Shown: positions 26,263-35,670 of the stretch, one piece after another | How the letters are laid out: each line of letters opens with the position of its first letter | How positions within the stretch are numbered: position 1 is the stretch's first letter | NCBI RefSeq assembly: GCF_003352185.1 | Contig: NZ_CP029608.1 | Span: forward strand, 1,488,001 to 1,552,000 | Direction of reading: 5' to 3' | DNA: 64,000 bases | DNA from: Pseudomonas kribbensis | GTDB lineage: Bacteria > Pseudomonadota > Gammaproteobacteria > Pseudomonadales > Pseudomonadaceae | Position numbers and translations under genes: made by a program | Notes under the pieces: generated by a model | What the model was told of the DNA's origin: nothing | Seen by the model: the letters and a program-made list of their open reading frames with translations, nothing else | Database searches by the model: none

Positions 26263-26378
26263 GATGTTTCTCCGGTTTCAACTTGGGTTGGAACAAGCGA
26301 TGTGCGCTTGCTTACCCCACTAGAGAAACGACCTGGTGATGCGTTACAGCGATCGACAAAATATTTTTCAAAGCGCAA

Positions 26379-26404
26379 AAAAAAACGGCCCGAAGGCCGT
26401 TTTC
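26379..26404. terminator. Bidirectional terminator after livF
   Basis: AAAAACGGCC (about 26381-26390) pairs with GGCCGTTTT (26395-26404) with a CGAA loop; a run of A upstream becomes a T run on the minus strand, where livF ends 17 bases before. Confidence 0.85.
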
Positions 26405-26420
26405 TGTTTAACGCAATCGA

Positions 26421-27122
26421 TCAACCGCCGAGGTACGCCTCGCGCACTTTCGGGTCGGTCAGCAGCGCTTCACCGGTGCCTTGCATCACCACCCGACCGT
26501 TCTCCAGAACGTACGCTCGGTCAGCGATTTTCAACGCCTGGTTGGCGTTCTGCTCGACCAGGAACACCGTCACACCGTCCTTGCGCAGCTGTTCGATGAT
26601 GTCGAAGATCTGCTGGATGATGATCGGTGCCAGGCCCAGCGACGGCTCGTCGAGCAGCAGCAGTTTCGGCTTGCTCATCAGCGCTCGGCCGATGGCGAGC
26701 ATCTGCTGTTCGCCGCCGGACATGGTGCCGCCGCGCTGGTTGAAGCGTTCTTTCAGGCGCGGGAAAAGTCCGAGAACCTTGTCCATCTGTTCCTGATAGT
26801 CGCCCTTGTCGGTGAAGAATCCGCCCATGGACAGGTTCTCTTCGACGGTCAGACGGGCAAACACCCGACGACCTTCAGGCACCACGGCGATGCTCTTGCG
26901 CATGATCTGCGACGAGTCCTGGCCGACCAGTTCCTCACCCATGTAACGGATGCTGCCGCTGTGGGCCTGCGGCGAACCGCACAGCGTCATCAGCAGTGTG
27001 GATTTGCCGGCACCGTTGGCGCCGATCAGCGTCACGATTTCGCCCTGGCGGACTTCGACGTTGACGCTGTGCAGGGCCTGGATCTTGCCGTAGAAGGTGG
27101 AAACGTTTTCGAACTGCAGCAT
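26421..27122 (-). CDS. livF: Branched-chain amino acid ABC transporter, ATP-binding protein LivF
   Basis: A 233-residue ABC ATPase. Walker A GANGAGKSTL, signature SGGEQQML, Walker B LLLLDEPSLGL and the H-like loop segment VFLVEQNANQALKIADRAYVLENG are present. Family lead motif MLQFENVSTFYGKIQALHSVNVEV is LivF/BraG-like. It works with LivG on the cytoplasmic face of the LivHM channel to import leucine, isoleucine and valine. The ATG directly abuts the livG stop. Last gene of the operon. Confidence 0.96.
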   Translation of the reverse strand: MLQFENVSTFYGKIQALHSVNVEVRQGEIVTLIGANGAGKSTLLMTLCGSPQAHSGSIRYMGEELVGQDSSQIMRKSIAVVPEGRRVFARLTVEENLSMGGFFTDKGDYQEQMDKVLGLFPRLKERFNQRGGTMSGGEQQMLAIGRALMSKPKLLLLDEPSLGLAPIIIQQIFDIIEQLRKDGVTVFLVEQNANQALKIADRAYVLENGRVVMQGTGEALLTDPKVREAYLGG

Positions 27123-27890
27123 TTACGCTTCCCCCAGGTAGGCTTTGATCACTTCAGGATTGTCGCGGATCTGTTCCGGCGTGCCGTCGGCCAGAGGCGT
27201 GCCCTGGTTGATCACGACGATGTGGTCGGAAATGCTCATGACCAGTTTCATGTCGTGTTCGATCAGCAGCACGGTGACGTTGTGCTCTTCACGCAGCACG
27301 CTGATCAGCGCCTTCAGGTCTTCGGTTTCCTTCGGGTTCAGACCGGCGGCCGGTTCGTCGAGCATGAGGATCCGCGGACGGGTCATCATGCAGCGGGCGA
27401 TTTCCAGACGACGTTGCTGACCGTAAGCCAGCGTGCCGGCCGGACGGTTGGCGAACTCCTTGAGGTTGACCTTGTCCAGCCAGTACTCGGCGTACTCCAT
27501 GGCCTCGCGTTCGCTTTTGCGGAACGCCGGGGTCTTGAACAGACCGGCCAGGAAGTTGGTGTTCAGGTGACGGTGCTGGGCGATCAACAGGTTCTCGACC
27601 GCTGTCATGTCCTTGAACAACCGCACGTTCTGGAAGGTGCGCACCACGCCCTTGAGGGCGATCTTGTGGCCAGGCAGGCCTTCGATCGGCTCGCCATCGA
27701 GCTTGATGCTGCCGCCGCTCGGCTTGTAGAAACCGGTCAGGCAGTTGAACACGGTGGTCTTGCCCGCGCCGTTAGGCCCGATCAGCGCCACCACTTGTTT
27801 CTCTTTCACGGTCAGGGCCACACCGTTGACCGCCAGCAGGCCGCCGAAGCGCATGCTCAGATTTTCGACTTTCAGGATCTCGCGGCTCAT
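27123..27890 (-). CDS. livG: Branched-chain amino acid ABC transporter, ATP-binding protein LivG
   Basis: A 255-residue ABC ATPase of the LivG/BraF group: Walker [19 protein letters not shown], the signature-like [17 protein letters not shown], Walker [18 protein letters not shown] and [24 protein letters not shown]. LivG in its family carries the GFYKPSGG insert after Walker A, as here. The start overlaps the livM stop by 4 bases (ATGA). Confidence 0.96.
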   Translation of the reverse strand: MSREILKVENLSMRFGGLLAVNGVALTVKEKQVVALIGPNGAGKTTVFNCLTGFYKPSGGSIKLDGEPIEGLPGHKIALKGVVRTFQNVRLFKDMTAVENLLIAQHRHLNTNFLAGLFKTPAFRKSEREAMEYAEYWLDKVNLKEFANRPAGTLAYGQQRRLEIARCMMTRPRILMLDEPAAGLNPKETEDLKALISVLREEHNVTVLLIEHDMKLVMSISDHIVVINQGTPLADGTPEQIRDNPEVIKAYLGEA

Positions 27891-29143
27891 TTGCGCAGCT
27901 CCATGTGAGGACGTTGCATGGGCAGCAGACCTTGAGGTCGCCAGATCATCATCAGCACCATCAGGGCGCCGAACATCAGCATGCGGTACTCACTGAACTC
28001 ACGCATCATTTCCGGCAACAGGATCATCACGACCGCCGCCAGTACCACACCCAGCTGCGAGCCCATGCCGCCCAGCACCACGATGGCGAGAATGGTCGCC
28101 GACTCGATGAAGGTGAAGGACTCCGGTGTCACCAGACCCTGACGGGCGGCGAAGAAGCTGCCGGCGAAACCGGCGAAGCAGGCGCCCAGGGTGAACGCCG
28201 AAAGCTTGATGATCGTCGGGTTCAGACCCAGCGCGCGGCAAGCGATCTCGTCCTCGCGCAACGCTTCCCAGGCACGGCCCAGGGGCATGCGCAGCAAGCG
28301 GTTGATGACGAATAGCGCGAACAGCGACAGCAACACCGCGATCAGGTAAAGGAAAATCACCTTGTTCACCGGGTTATAGGTCAGGCCGAAGTACTCGTGG
28401 AAGGTCTGCATCCCCTCTGCGGCCGTCTTGTCGAAGGTCAATCCGAAAAGCGATGGCTTGGGAATGTTGCTGATGCCGTTCGGGCCGCCGGTGATGTCGG
28501 TGAGGTTACGCAGGAACAGACGGATGATTTCACCGAAGCCCAGCGTCACGATCGCCAGATAGTCACCGCGCAGACGCAGGACCGGGAAACCGAGCAGGAA
28601 GCCGAAGGTGGCCGCCATCAGACCGGCGATCGGCAGGCAGATCCAGAAGCTCAGGCCGTAGTAATGCGACAACAGCGCATAACTGTAGGCGCCGACGGCA
28701 TAGAAGCCGACGTAACCGAGGTCGAGCAGGCCTGCCAGGCCGACCACGATGTTCAGGCCCAGGCCGAGCATCACGTAGATCAGCACCAGCGTCGCGATAT
28801 CCACCGCGCCGCGAGAACCGAAGAACGGCCAGACCAGCGCACCGATGATCAACGCAATGATGATCCAGCGCTGGGTGGTCGGCAGGGTCAGGAAGCTGCT
28901 GGCCTTGGCCGGCATCTTCGGCAGGCTCGGCGAGGATTTCCACGCCGCGCCGATCTGCTGGTCGAACAGCACGCGCAGGAACATCAATACCGAGCAGACG
29001 GCGATGGTGATCAGTGTCGAGGTACTGGTGCCATGCACTTCGAGGTTGATGCCGACGATGGTCAGCTTCAGACCGAGTACCGGGTAGGCCACCGCCCACA
29101 CCAGCAGGGCGCTGAACAGCGCCTGTTTAAGATTCCTAGTCAT
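27887..29143 (-). CDS. livM: Branched-chain amino acid ABC transporter, permease LivM
   Basis: A 418-residue permease with an N-terminal extension (about 1-100, DUF3382-like) and the core of membrane helices ([36 protein letters not shown], about 140-180; [25 protein letters not shown] with the EAA-type loop; [45 protein letters not shown]). It forms the channel with LivH. The start overlaps the livH stop by 4 bases. Confidence 0.96.
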   Translation of the reverse strand: MTRNLKQALFSALLVWAVAYPVLGLKLTIVGINLEVHGTSTSTLITIAVCSVLMFLRVLFDQQIGAAWKSSPSLPKMPAKASSFLTLPTTQRWIIIALIIGALVWPFFGSRGAVDIATLVLIYVMLGLGLNIVVGLAGLLDLGYVGFYAVGAYSYALLSHYYGLSFWICLPIAGLMAATFGFLLGFPVLRLRGDYLAIVTLGFGEIIRLFLRNLTDITGGPNGISNIPKPSLFGLTFDKTAAEGMQTFHEYFGLTYNPVNKVIFLYLIAVLLSLFALFVINRLLRMPLGRAWEALREDEIACRALGLNPTIIKLSAFTLGACFAGFAGSFFAARQGLVTPESFTFIESATILAIVVLGGMGSQLGVVLAAVVMILLPEMMREFSEYRMLMFGALMVLMMIWRPQGLLPMQRPHMELRK

Positions 29144-30063
29144 ACTTTCTCAACCTCCGGACGACCCAACAGGCCGGTTGGCCGGAACAACAGCACCAGA
29201 ACCAGCAGGCCGAACGCCACGACGTCCTTGTACTGGTCGCCGAAGATATCGGCACCAAAGGCTTCCGCCACACCGAGCACCAGTCCGCCGAGCATGGCGC
29301 CGGGAATGCTGCCGATGCCGCCCAGTACCGCGGCGGTGAAGGCCTTGAGGCCGACGAGGAAACCGGCGTTCGGGTTGATCACGCCGTATTGCATGCTCAG
29401 CAGCACGGCCGCGACGGCCGCCAGCGCAGCACCGATGACGAAGGTCAGGGCGATGATGTTGTTGGTGTTGATGCCCAGCAGGTTGGCCATCTTGATGTCT
29501 TCGGCACAGGCGCGGCAGGCGCGGCCCAGGCGAGAGCGGGAGATGAACAGCGTCAGGCCGAGCATGGCGACCAGGGTCACCACGAACACCACGATTTGCA
29601 TGTAGGAAATCAGCACTTCATGTGCGCCACCTGGCCCGATGGAGAAGTTGCCGGGGATCAGGTTGGGGATGGATTTGTCCTTGGAGTCTTGCGCCAGCAG
29701 AACCGTGTTCTGCAGGAAGATCGACATACCGATGGCGGAAATCAGCGGGATCAGACGGTTGCTGCCGCGCAAGGGGCGGTAGGCGACCCGTTCGATGCTG
29801 TAACCGTAGGCACTGGTCACGACGATAGTTGCGAGAAAAGCGGCGGTCATCAACAGCGGAACGCTGTCGAGTCCCATCATGGACAGCCCGGCGATGGCGA
29901 TGAATGCCACGTAGGAGCCGATCATGTACACCTCGCCATGGGCGAAGTTGATCATTCCAATGATGCCGTAGACCATCGTATAGCCGATGGCGATCAGGGC
30001 ATACGTGCTGCCAATGGTCATGCCATTAACCAGCTGTTGGAAGAAGTGATAGATGTCAGGCAT
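29140..30063 (-). CDS. livH: Branched-chain amino acid ABC transporter, permease LivH
   Basis: A 307-residue permease. Diagnostic segments are [45 protein letters not shown] at the N terminus, the [26 protein letters not shown] loop, and [43 protein letters not shown] with the EAA-like loop. It is the first gene after the binding protein, separated from it by an intergenic hairpin. Confidence 0.96.
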   Translation of the reverse strand: MPDIYHFFQQLVNGMTIGSTYALIAIGYTMVYGIIGMINFAHGEVYMIGSYVAFIAIAGLSMMGLDSVPLLMTAAFLATIVVTSAYGYSIERVAYRPLRGSNRLIPLISAIGMSIFLQNTVLLAQDSKDKSIPNLIPGNFSIGPGGAHEVLISYMQIVVFVVTLVAMLGLTLFISRSRLGRACRACAEDIKMANLLGINTNNIIALTFVIGAALAAVAAVLLSMQYGVINPNAGFLVGLKAFTAAVLGGIGSIPGAMLGGLVLGVAEAFGADIFGDQYKDVVAFGLLVLVLLFRPTGLLGRPEVEKV

Positions 30064-30244
30064 TACAGCGCTCCTAAAAACCTGATACGCATTTCACTGG
30101 TGGAGTCATTTTCCCGCCCGGCCCCGTGGATCTTTATCCACTTCGAATCCGGGTTTTGCCAGCGAACCGCTGATGACGGTTTTGAGATTTTCAGGTGGGG
30201 AGACTGGCGGATCACGCCAGCGCGGCCCAATACATTCGTAAAAC

Positions 30245-30270
30245 AAAGCCCACGGCACGCCGTGGGCTTT
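30245..30270 (-). terminator. Hairpin between braC and livH (partial terminator)
   Basis: AAAGCCCACGG (30245-30255) pairs perfectly with CCGTGGGCTTT (30260-30270) around CACG. It lies 24 bases after the binding-protein stop and before livH on the minus strand. The T-rich side (TTTGTTTTACG) follows on that strand. It probably lets the binding protein mRNA end here while part of transcription goes on. Confidence 0.75.
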
Positions 30271-30294
30271 ATTGGCAGTCAGTCAGGCAGCGCC

Positions 30295-31422
30295 TTACTG
30301 AGGCGAAACTTCGGTTTTAGGTTTGCCGAAGTGCCACTCGTAGACCACGAATTTGAAGTCCTTCAGGTCGCCCTTGGCGTCGAAGCTCAGGTCGCCGGTA
30401 GGGGTCTTGAAGGTGCCTGCGTGAATGGCGGCGGCCACTTTGGCAGGGTCTTCGGATTTGGCAGCGGTGATACCCTGGGCAATCACTTCAACCGCCGAGT
30501 AGGAAGGGAACACGAACGGGCCGCTCGGGTCTTCTTTCTTCGCCTTGAAGTCTTCAGCCAGCTTCTGGTTGGCCGGATCCTGGTCGAAGGACTTCGGCAG
30601 GGTCACCAGCAGGCCTTCGGACGCATCCTTGGCGATCTGCGAGATGGAGTCGTTACCCACGCCTTCCGGACCCATGAACTTGGCTTTCAGGCCTTTTTCC
30701 TGGGACTGACGCAGGATCAGGCCCAGCTCAGGGTGGTAGCCGCCGTAGTAGACGAAGTCGACGTTGGCTTGCTTGAGCTTGGAGATCATCGAGGAGAAGT
30801 CTTTGTCGCCGGCGTTCACGCCTTCGAACACGGCAACCTTGACGCCCTTGCCTTCCAGGGTTTTCTTCACGGCGGTGGCGATGCCTTCGCCGTATTGCTG
30901 TTTGTCGTGCAGGACAGCAACGATTTTCGGTTTCACGTGATCGGCAATGTAGTTACCGGCGGCAGGGCCCTGGGCGCTGTCCAGACCGATGGTGCGGAAC
31001 ACCATTTTGTAACCGCGGCTGGTGATGTCCGGGCTGGTGGCAGCCGGGGTGATCATGATCACGCCTTCGTCTTCGTAAACGTCCGAAGCAGGCTGAGTGG
31101 AGCTGGAGCACAGGTGACCGACCACGAACTTGACGCCGTCGTTGACGACCTTGTTCGCAACGGCTACCGCTTGTTTCGGATCGCAAGCGTCATCGTATTC
31201 AACGGCTTCGAGCTTCTTGCCGTCGACGCCGCCCTTGGCGTTGATCTGTTCGATGGCCATTTTGGCGCCACTGAACTGCATGTCGCCGTACTGGGCTACC
31301 GGGCCGGTTTTAGGGCCGGCGATACCGATCTTGATGGTGTCAGCTGCGAACGAATGGCTGGCAACCCCGGCCAGTACCATAGCGGCAAACAGTTTGGAAA
31401 TCTGCTTAGTAGCCTTAGTCAT
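30295..31422 (-). CDS. braC: Branched-chain amino acid ABC transporter, substrate-binding protein
   Basis: A 375-residue periplasmic protein with signal peptide (ISKLFAAMVLAGVASHSFA, cleavage before ADTIKIG). It is the LivJ/LivK/BraC type: IKIGIAGPKTGPVAQYGDMQFSGAKMAIEQINAKGGVDGKKLEAVEYDDACDPKQAVAVANKVVNDGVKFVVGHLCSSSTQPASDVYEDEGVIMITPAATSP is close to P. aeruginosa BraC. Its 5' position with the 231-base gap and hairpin before livH fits higher expression than the permease genes. Confidence 0.95.
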   Translation of the reverse strand: MTKATKQISKLFAAMVLAGVASHSFAADTIKIGIAGPKTGPVAQYGDMQFSGAKMAIEQINAKGGVDGKKLEAVEYDDACDPKQAVAVANKVVNDGVKFVVGHLCSSSTQPASDVYEDEGVIMITPAATSPDITSRGYKMVFRTIGLDSAQGPAAGNYIADHVKPKIVAVLHDKQQYGEGIATAVKKTLEGKGVKVAVFEGVNAGDKDFSSMISKLKQANVDFVYYGGYHPELGLILRQSQEKGLKAKFMGPEGVGNDSISQIAKDASEGLLVTLPKSFDQDPANQKLAEDFKAKKEDPSGPFVFPSYSAVEVIAQGITAAKSEDPAKVAAAIHAGTFKTPTGDLSFDAKGDLKDFKFVVYEWHFGKPKTEVSPQ

Positions 31423-31774
31423 AGTGCTCCACTCTTACTGTTGTATTTTTTTAGAGTCCTGACGCCGTAGCAGCAGAACCGGGCTGGATATCTTCGCGAT
31501 ATCGTCCGGAAATGCCCCCGGCAACTGTACCGGTACAGTGTAGAGCGCCGGTTGTTGGCCTGGGAAGCTGGCGCCCAGGGGCAAATTCTGGAGATGTCGC
31601 TTTAATGAAAGAAAAAGACAGAATTGCGGCGGGGCTTTCAGAGGGCTTATGCCCCAATCATCAGCATTCCTTGGCTTTCCTGCGCTTTTCGTTCGGTACA
31701 GCCTTTTGCTACCGGGTTTTTCTGCCGGACCACCGACGTTATCATTCGCGCCGATTTCTTTTCCGGACAGTCCC
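31423..31774. promoter_or_regulatory. 352-base divergent region upstream of braC
   Basis: This gap lies between braC (left) and the DUF2288 gene (right). It should contain the braC operon promoter and leader. Short imperfect palindromes such as ACTGTACCGGTACAGT (about 31526-31541) are visible near the middle; this 16-base perfect palindrome may be an operator. No coding sequence is supported. Confidence 0.45.
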
Positions 31775-32080
31775 ATGAATCAAGAACCTAGCACCCTCTA
31801 TGCCAAGCTGCTTGGTGAAACCGCATCTATTACCTGGAAAGAGCTGGAGCGCTTCTACGCTCAGGGTGCCCTATTGTGGGTCGACGCTGACCTGGATTTG
31901 ATCGCCGTGGCCGAGGCCGTGGCATCGGATCAGGGCGAGAAAGTCGCTGCCTGGCTGGCCGAAGACAAGGTCGCCAAGCTGTCTGAAACGCGGGCGCTGG
32001 ATATTTTCGAACGTGATCCCGAGATGTGGGCGGTGGTGGTGCGGCCGTGGATTCTGGTCCAGGAAAGGGCGTCGGCCTGA
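31775..32080 (+). CDS. DUF2288 domain protein
   Basis: A 101-residue soluble protein. STLYAKLLGETASITWKELERFYAQGALLWVDADLDLIAVAEAVASDQ and EMWAVVVRPWILVQE are characteristic of the DUF2288 family found in Pseudomonas and cyanobacteria. The first residues (MNQEPSTLYAKLLGET) are the usual start; longer upstream readings are not supported. Function unknown. A strong terminator follows at about 32.22 kb. Confidence 0.85.
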   Translation: MNQEPSTLYAKLLGETASITWKELERFYAQGALLWVDADLDLIAVAEAVASDQGEKVAAWLAEDKVAKLSETRALDIFERDPEMWAVVVRPWILVQERASA

Positions 32081-32218
32081 GGGGTTGCACCTCGTTGGTG
32101 CGCGTGATGGCCGGGGAAAAGTGTGTAGCCGAGTAGCGTGATGGCACGTTGCCGTAGAGAAATGCCACAGGCGGGGGTGGCATAACGGTGACGTAAACGT
32201 AACGGGCACAGTTTATTG

Positions 32219-32245
32219 AGCAGCCTTCGGGCTGCTTAATTGTTT
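32219..32245 (+). terminator. Intrinsic terminator with TTCG loop
   Basis: AGCAGCC (32219-32225) pairs with GGCTGCT (32230-32236) around TTCG, then TAATTGTTTC. It lies 140 bases after the DUF2288 stop. The same hairpin type occurs after ccoM. Confidence 0.75.
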
Positions 32246-32288
32246 CTGGATGTTGGAAGGCTGAATAAATCGGGGGAATTCGAGGGCC

Positions 32289-32357
32289 TCATCGCGAGCA
32301 GGCTCGCTCCCACAGGGAAACAAATTCCAATGTGGGAGCGAGCCTGCTCGCGATGGG
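32289..32357. repeat. Inverted pair of REP elements
   Basis: ATCGCGAGCAGGCTCGCTCCCACA (about 32291-32314) is followed 16 bases later by its reverse complement (about 32331-32356). It lies between convergent genes, next to the stop of the tubulin-like gene. Confidence 0.92.
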
Positions 32358-32374
32358 GTCGCCTCTTTCCGGGG

Positions 32375-34576
32375 TCAGACCGAGTAAGTCTTGCCGGTGT
32401 GATTGTTGAGCGAAATAACCTTGGTCTTGCCGATCCGGTGGCGATAGATCTCGCGCAGGTACTTGATCGACTTCTTCACGCAATCGCGCGACAGGCGAAT
32501 GTCGTTGATCGAGACAAACTTCTCTTTGTCGTTGATCAGCTCGCGGTACTTCTTCTCGTACATCGGCTTGATCGCGTACCAGTTGGTATCGAGGATCTTC
32601 GCCGGGTTCTCGAATTCGTTGAGCAGGTCATCGATACGTTCTTCGTCGAATTCTTCGTTGATGATGAAGTCGAGGATCGAGTTGTCGAGGGTCTCGTCGA
32701 AACGGTACGGATTCTTCGCGAAGCAACGCTTGATGAACGCCACGATCAGGGTCAGGAAGTCGTCCGACAGGCACGGGCTCTTGGCGATCAGTGTGGTCAG
32801 CGACAGGTTGGCCGAAGCACCGATCACCAGCGCGTAGCGCTTGAGCGTGGTGTTGGGGAACAGGCTGTTGAGGTGGGTCTTCAACCGGTTCAGGTCCATG
32901 TACGACAGCTTGTAGTCTTTCGGCAGCGAAACGATCGAGACCACCGACGAGCAGTTCTTGAAGAAGTGCAGGTCGTGCAGCGCGGCGGCGTCGTAGCCGG
33001 AATTCTTGTACTGCTCAAGCGAGGCGCGATAACGCTTGGATTCGATCGGCAGCAGGCTGATGCCTTCGATGGCCTGGGTCACCTTGTTGAAGTGCGGCAG
33101 GTCGATGGAGCGGAAGAACAGGTCGTCGATGTTCAGGCGCTGCGGCTCTTTGTCGAACACCTTGAACTTGTCGCTGCTCGGCGGCGGGGTTTCCGGCACC
33201 ACGGATTCGGCGTAGGCAATCGCCACCGGACCGGCCAGGCTCATGAACAGGTCGTTGGCGTCCAGGCGAATGGTCTCGCCGATGTCGATGCCGGCGCGAC
33301 GGAAATAGTTCTGGTCGTAGTCGGTCGTAACCGCCTGGGCCGTCAGAATGTTGAAGATCTGCTGCGAGATGTACTGGTTGGCGTGCTTCTCCATCGCATT
33401 GACATCAATGTTCTGGATGTTGCCGTCATCGCTCTCTTCGGCGTAACGCATGATGTCGTTGGAGATCAGCATCATCGCGTTCCATGGGCGGATACGACCC
33501 ATGACGCTGGCTTCGCTGCTGTCTTCGTTGGCGAAGTTGTACGAGAAATCCCATTCTTCCGAGAGGTATTTGCACAGCAGGCGACCGGCGTTGATGTGCA
33601 GCGCCTCGGACATTTCGCTGCGATGGTCGGAAATGTTCGGCAGCACGCAGATGCCGCTGGTGAAGATCGGCTCGAACACGAACGAATGACCGCTCTTGCC
33701 GTCATGTTCGTCCATCGGCTTGGTGTCGAACGTCTTGTTCATGTACGAGTGCTGCTGGGCCAGGCCGAATTCCGAGGCCATGCCCGAACCGGTACCGCCG
33801 CCGGCACTGAAGATCGAGAAGTACAGGCGCGACTGGTTGGCCTTGATGCCGCAGCTGTCGATCAGGTACGAGTGGATCATTTTCCAGTCGGGGCTGGAGA
33901 AGCGCTGGGTGTCCTTGTTCAGGATGATCTTCGCCAGGTACTGGCCGAGGATCGGCGCGTTACCGGCGCCACCGGCGTGGACTTCGGACAAGTCCATGAT
34001 CTTCATTTTGCTGTAGTCGCGCAGGAAGCCGCTCTTTTCACCCTTGCGCGAGAAGCGGATGCGTCCGGCAATGTCCTTGTCGAGGTCGCCGAGCATCACC
34101 AGCGGCTCAACCAGGAACACCGGTTTGGTCGACTTGTTCGGGCCGATCCGCAGGTTTTGCTTGATCCACTGGGCCGGGCTGTAGCCTTTGTCGGAGGCCA
34201 GGCGACGGTCAGCCACGCGGTCTTCGTTGTTGAATTCGTTGAGGTAGAACTTGCGCGCGTTGTACACCAGCTCCGCCACGTCGAGGGCGATGTTGGAGCC
34301 GCAGCGACCGAGGCCGATCAGGCACACCGACGGGAATTCCTGGTCATTGTGCTGCTCGTTGTCGCCTTCCAGGTGCGGCGGGCGCGGGAATACCAGGTCA
34401 CGCAGGCCGTCGAGGTTATCGAGGATGCGGTCAGTGTTGGTTTCGGTGAAGTACAGGTATTGCTGGGTGCCCAGAGGGCGCGAAGGAGGCAATGGCTTCA
34501 TCGGGGCAGGGCTGTTCGCCGCAGGGCTCAGGGTCAGATCGGATACCGCAGTGGCCGGATTGTTTTTAGAAGTCAT
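32375..34576 (-). CDS. Tubulin/FtsZ-superfamily-like protein of unknown function
   Basis: A 733-residue protein. The GTP-binding features of the tubulin/FtsZ superfamily can be seen: CLIGLGRCGSNIALDV (85-100, T1-like loop), VHAGGAGNAPILGQYLAK (199-216, T3-like), and the tubulin signature SAGGGTGSGMASEF (257-270). The C-terminal 450 residues are not FtsZ-like, so it is larger than FtsZ (about 390) and closer to bacterial Tubulin_2-type proteins. No membrane segment is seen. ATG at 34576 was chosen; the ribosome site is weak. It is a single gene, convergent with DUF2288 and divergent from the dehydrogenase gene. Polymerisation and GTP binding are inferred, not shown. Confidence 0.8.
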   Translation of the reverse strand: MTSKNNPATAVSDLTLSPAANSPAPMKPLPPSRPLGTQQYLYFTETNTDRILDNLDGLRDLVFPRPPHLEGDNEQHNDQEFPSVCLIGLGRCGSNIALDVAELVYNARKFYLNEFNNEDRVADRRLASDKGYSPAQWIKQNLRIGPNKSTKPVFLVEPLVMLGDLDKDIAGRIRFSRKGEKSGFLRDYSKMKIMDLSEVHAGGAGNAPILGQYLAKIILNKDTQRFSSPDWKMIHSYLIDSCGIKANQSRLYFSIFSAGGGTGSGMASEFGLAQQHSYMNKTFDTKPMDEHDGKSGHSFVFEPIFTSGICVLPNISDHRSEMSEALHINAGRLLCKYLSEEWDFSYNFANEDSSEASVMGRIRPWNAMMLISNDIMRYAEESDDGNIQNIDVNAMEKHANQYISQQIFNILTAQAVTTDYDQNYFRRAGIDIGETIRLDANDLFMSLAGPVAIAYAESVVPETPPPSSDKFKVFDKEPQRLNIDDLFFRSIDLPHFNKVTQAIEGISLLPIESKRYRASLEQYKNSGYDAAALHDLHFFKNCSSVVSIVSLPKDYKLSYMDLNRLKTHLNSLFPNTTLKRYALVIGASANLSLTTLIAKSPCLSDDFLTLIVAFIKRCFAKNPYRFDETLDNSILDFIINEEFDEERIDDLLNEFENPAKILDTNWYAIKPMYEKKYRELINDKEKFVSINDIRLSRDCVKKSIKYLREIYRHRIGKTKVISLNNHTGKTYSV

Positions 34577-34773
34577 TGTGCGCCATTTACCTGGACTGGT
34601 TGGCTCGGCGACCACTGTCGTCGAGCCTCACGGAATGGGAATCTCGCGTCTTTTTGCTGCGCGTATTTGGCCCGTGCGTCAGGGTCTTTGCCTGTGTGTC
34701 GCACGGGGGAATCCTTTCCTGATTGATGATGGATCGGCCATTATTCGGCGATCTTTAATCAAAAGGAGGCTAA

Positions 34774-35670
34774 ATGATGTCAACGCTACCTTCGTTGGGG
34801 TTTGCCGGAATCGGACTGATGGGGCTGCCGATGTGCCGGCGTCTGCTGGCGGCGGGTTATCCGCTGACGGTGTGGAACCGCAACCCGGACAAGTGCGCGC
34901 CGCTGGTCGAGGCGGGTGCCCGGCAAGTCGCGACCCCGGCCGAACTGTGCGGGCAGGCCGACGTGGTGATGCTCTGCCTGGCCGATACGGCGGTGGTCCG
35001 CGAGGTGGTGTTTGGCCCGGCCGGCGTTGCCGAAGGCGCAAAAAGCGGTCAGTTGCTGGTGGACTTTTCCAGCCTTGAGCCGACGGCGACGCGCGAGATG
35101 GCAGCAGAACTGGCGCAAAAGACCGGCATGGCCTGGCTCGACTCACCGGTGTCCGGCGGTGTCGTTGGCGCGGAGGCCGGCAGCCTGGCGATCATGGTCG
35201 GTGGTGATGCCGTAGATCTTGATCGGGTTCGCCCGGTGTTGCTCACTCTCGGTCAGCGCGTCACGCACATGGGCGGCGTCGGCGCCGGTCAGGTGACCAA
35301 GGCCTGCAATCAGATGATCGTTGCCTGCAATGCGCTGGTGATCGCCGAAGTGGTCGCGCTGGCCAAGCAGTCCGGGGTCGACGCCAGCCTGATTGCCGAG
35401 GCGCTGGCCGGTGGTTTTGCCGATTCGAAGCCGCTGCAGATCCTCGCCCCGCAAATGGCCGACAGCCGTTTCGAGCCGGTGAAATGGCACGTGCGCACGC
35501 TGCTCAAGGATCTCGATACGGCGGTGAAGTTTTCCCGTGAAGTCGGCTCGGCCACGCCGATCAGCGGATTGGCCGCACAACTGATGCGCCTGCATGGGGC
35601 GCAGGGCTTTTTGGAGAGAGATCCATCGACACTGGTGAAAATGTACCGCGAGCCAGCGTCAGCGGATTGA
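34774..35670 (+). CDS. NAD(P)-dependent beta-hydroxyacid dehydrogenase
   Basis: A 298-residue enzyme of the 3-hydroxyisobutyrate/tartronate semialdehyde reductase family. Signs are the N-terminal Rossmann motif GFAGIGLMGLPMCRRLLAAG (9-28), the substrate-binding segment DSPVSGGVVGAEAGSLAIMVGG, and GVGAGQVTKACNQMIVACNALVIAEVVALAKQSG with the catalytic Lys. AAAGGAGG lies 6 bases before ATG 34774. The substrate is unknown; 3-hydroxyisobutyrate, glyoxylate and glycerate derivatives are likely types. The last 110 bases overlap the end of the convergent MHYT gene. Confidence 0.9.
   Translation: MMSTLPSLGFAGIGLMGLPMCRRLLAAGYPLTVWNRNPDKCAPLVEAGARQVATPAELCGQADVVMLCLADTAVVREVVFGPAGVAEGAKSGQLLVDFSSLEPTATREMAAELAQKTGMAWLDSPVSGGVVGAEAGSLAIMVGGDAVDLDRVRPVLLTLGQRVTHMGGVGAGQVTKACNQMIVACNALVIAEVVALAKQSGVDASLIAEALAGGFADSKPLQILAPQMADSRFEPVKWHVRTLLKDLDTAVKFSREVGSATPISGLAAQLMRLHGAQGFLERDPSTLVKMYREPASAD

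Noticed and set aside
26325..26348. Possible ECF-sigma promoter before the bufferin gene (TGTAAC...CGTTTC on the minus strand)
   Set aside because: The spacing of 12 bases between the two boxes is shorter than usual for ECF promoters, so it is not listed as a feature, although bufferin operons in other bacteria are under ECF control.
32240..34726. An 828-codon frame antisense to the tubulin-like gene
   Set aside because: It is a GC-bias shadow of the real gene on the minus strand, whose protein carries GGGTGSG and other motifs.
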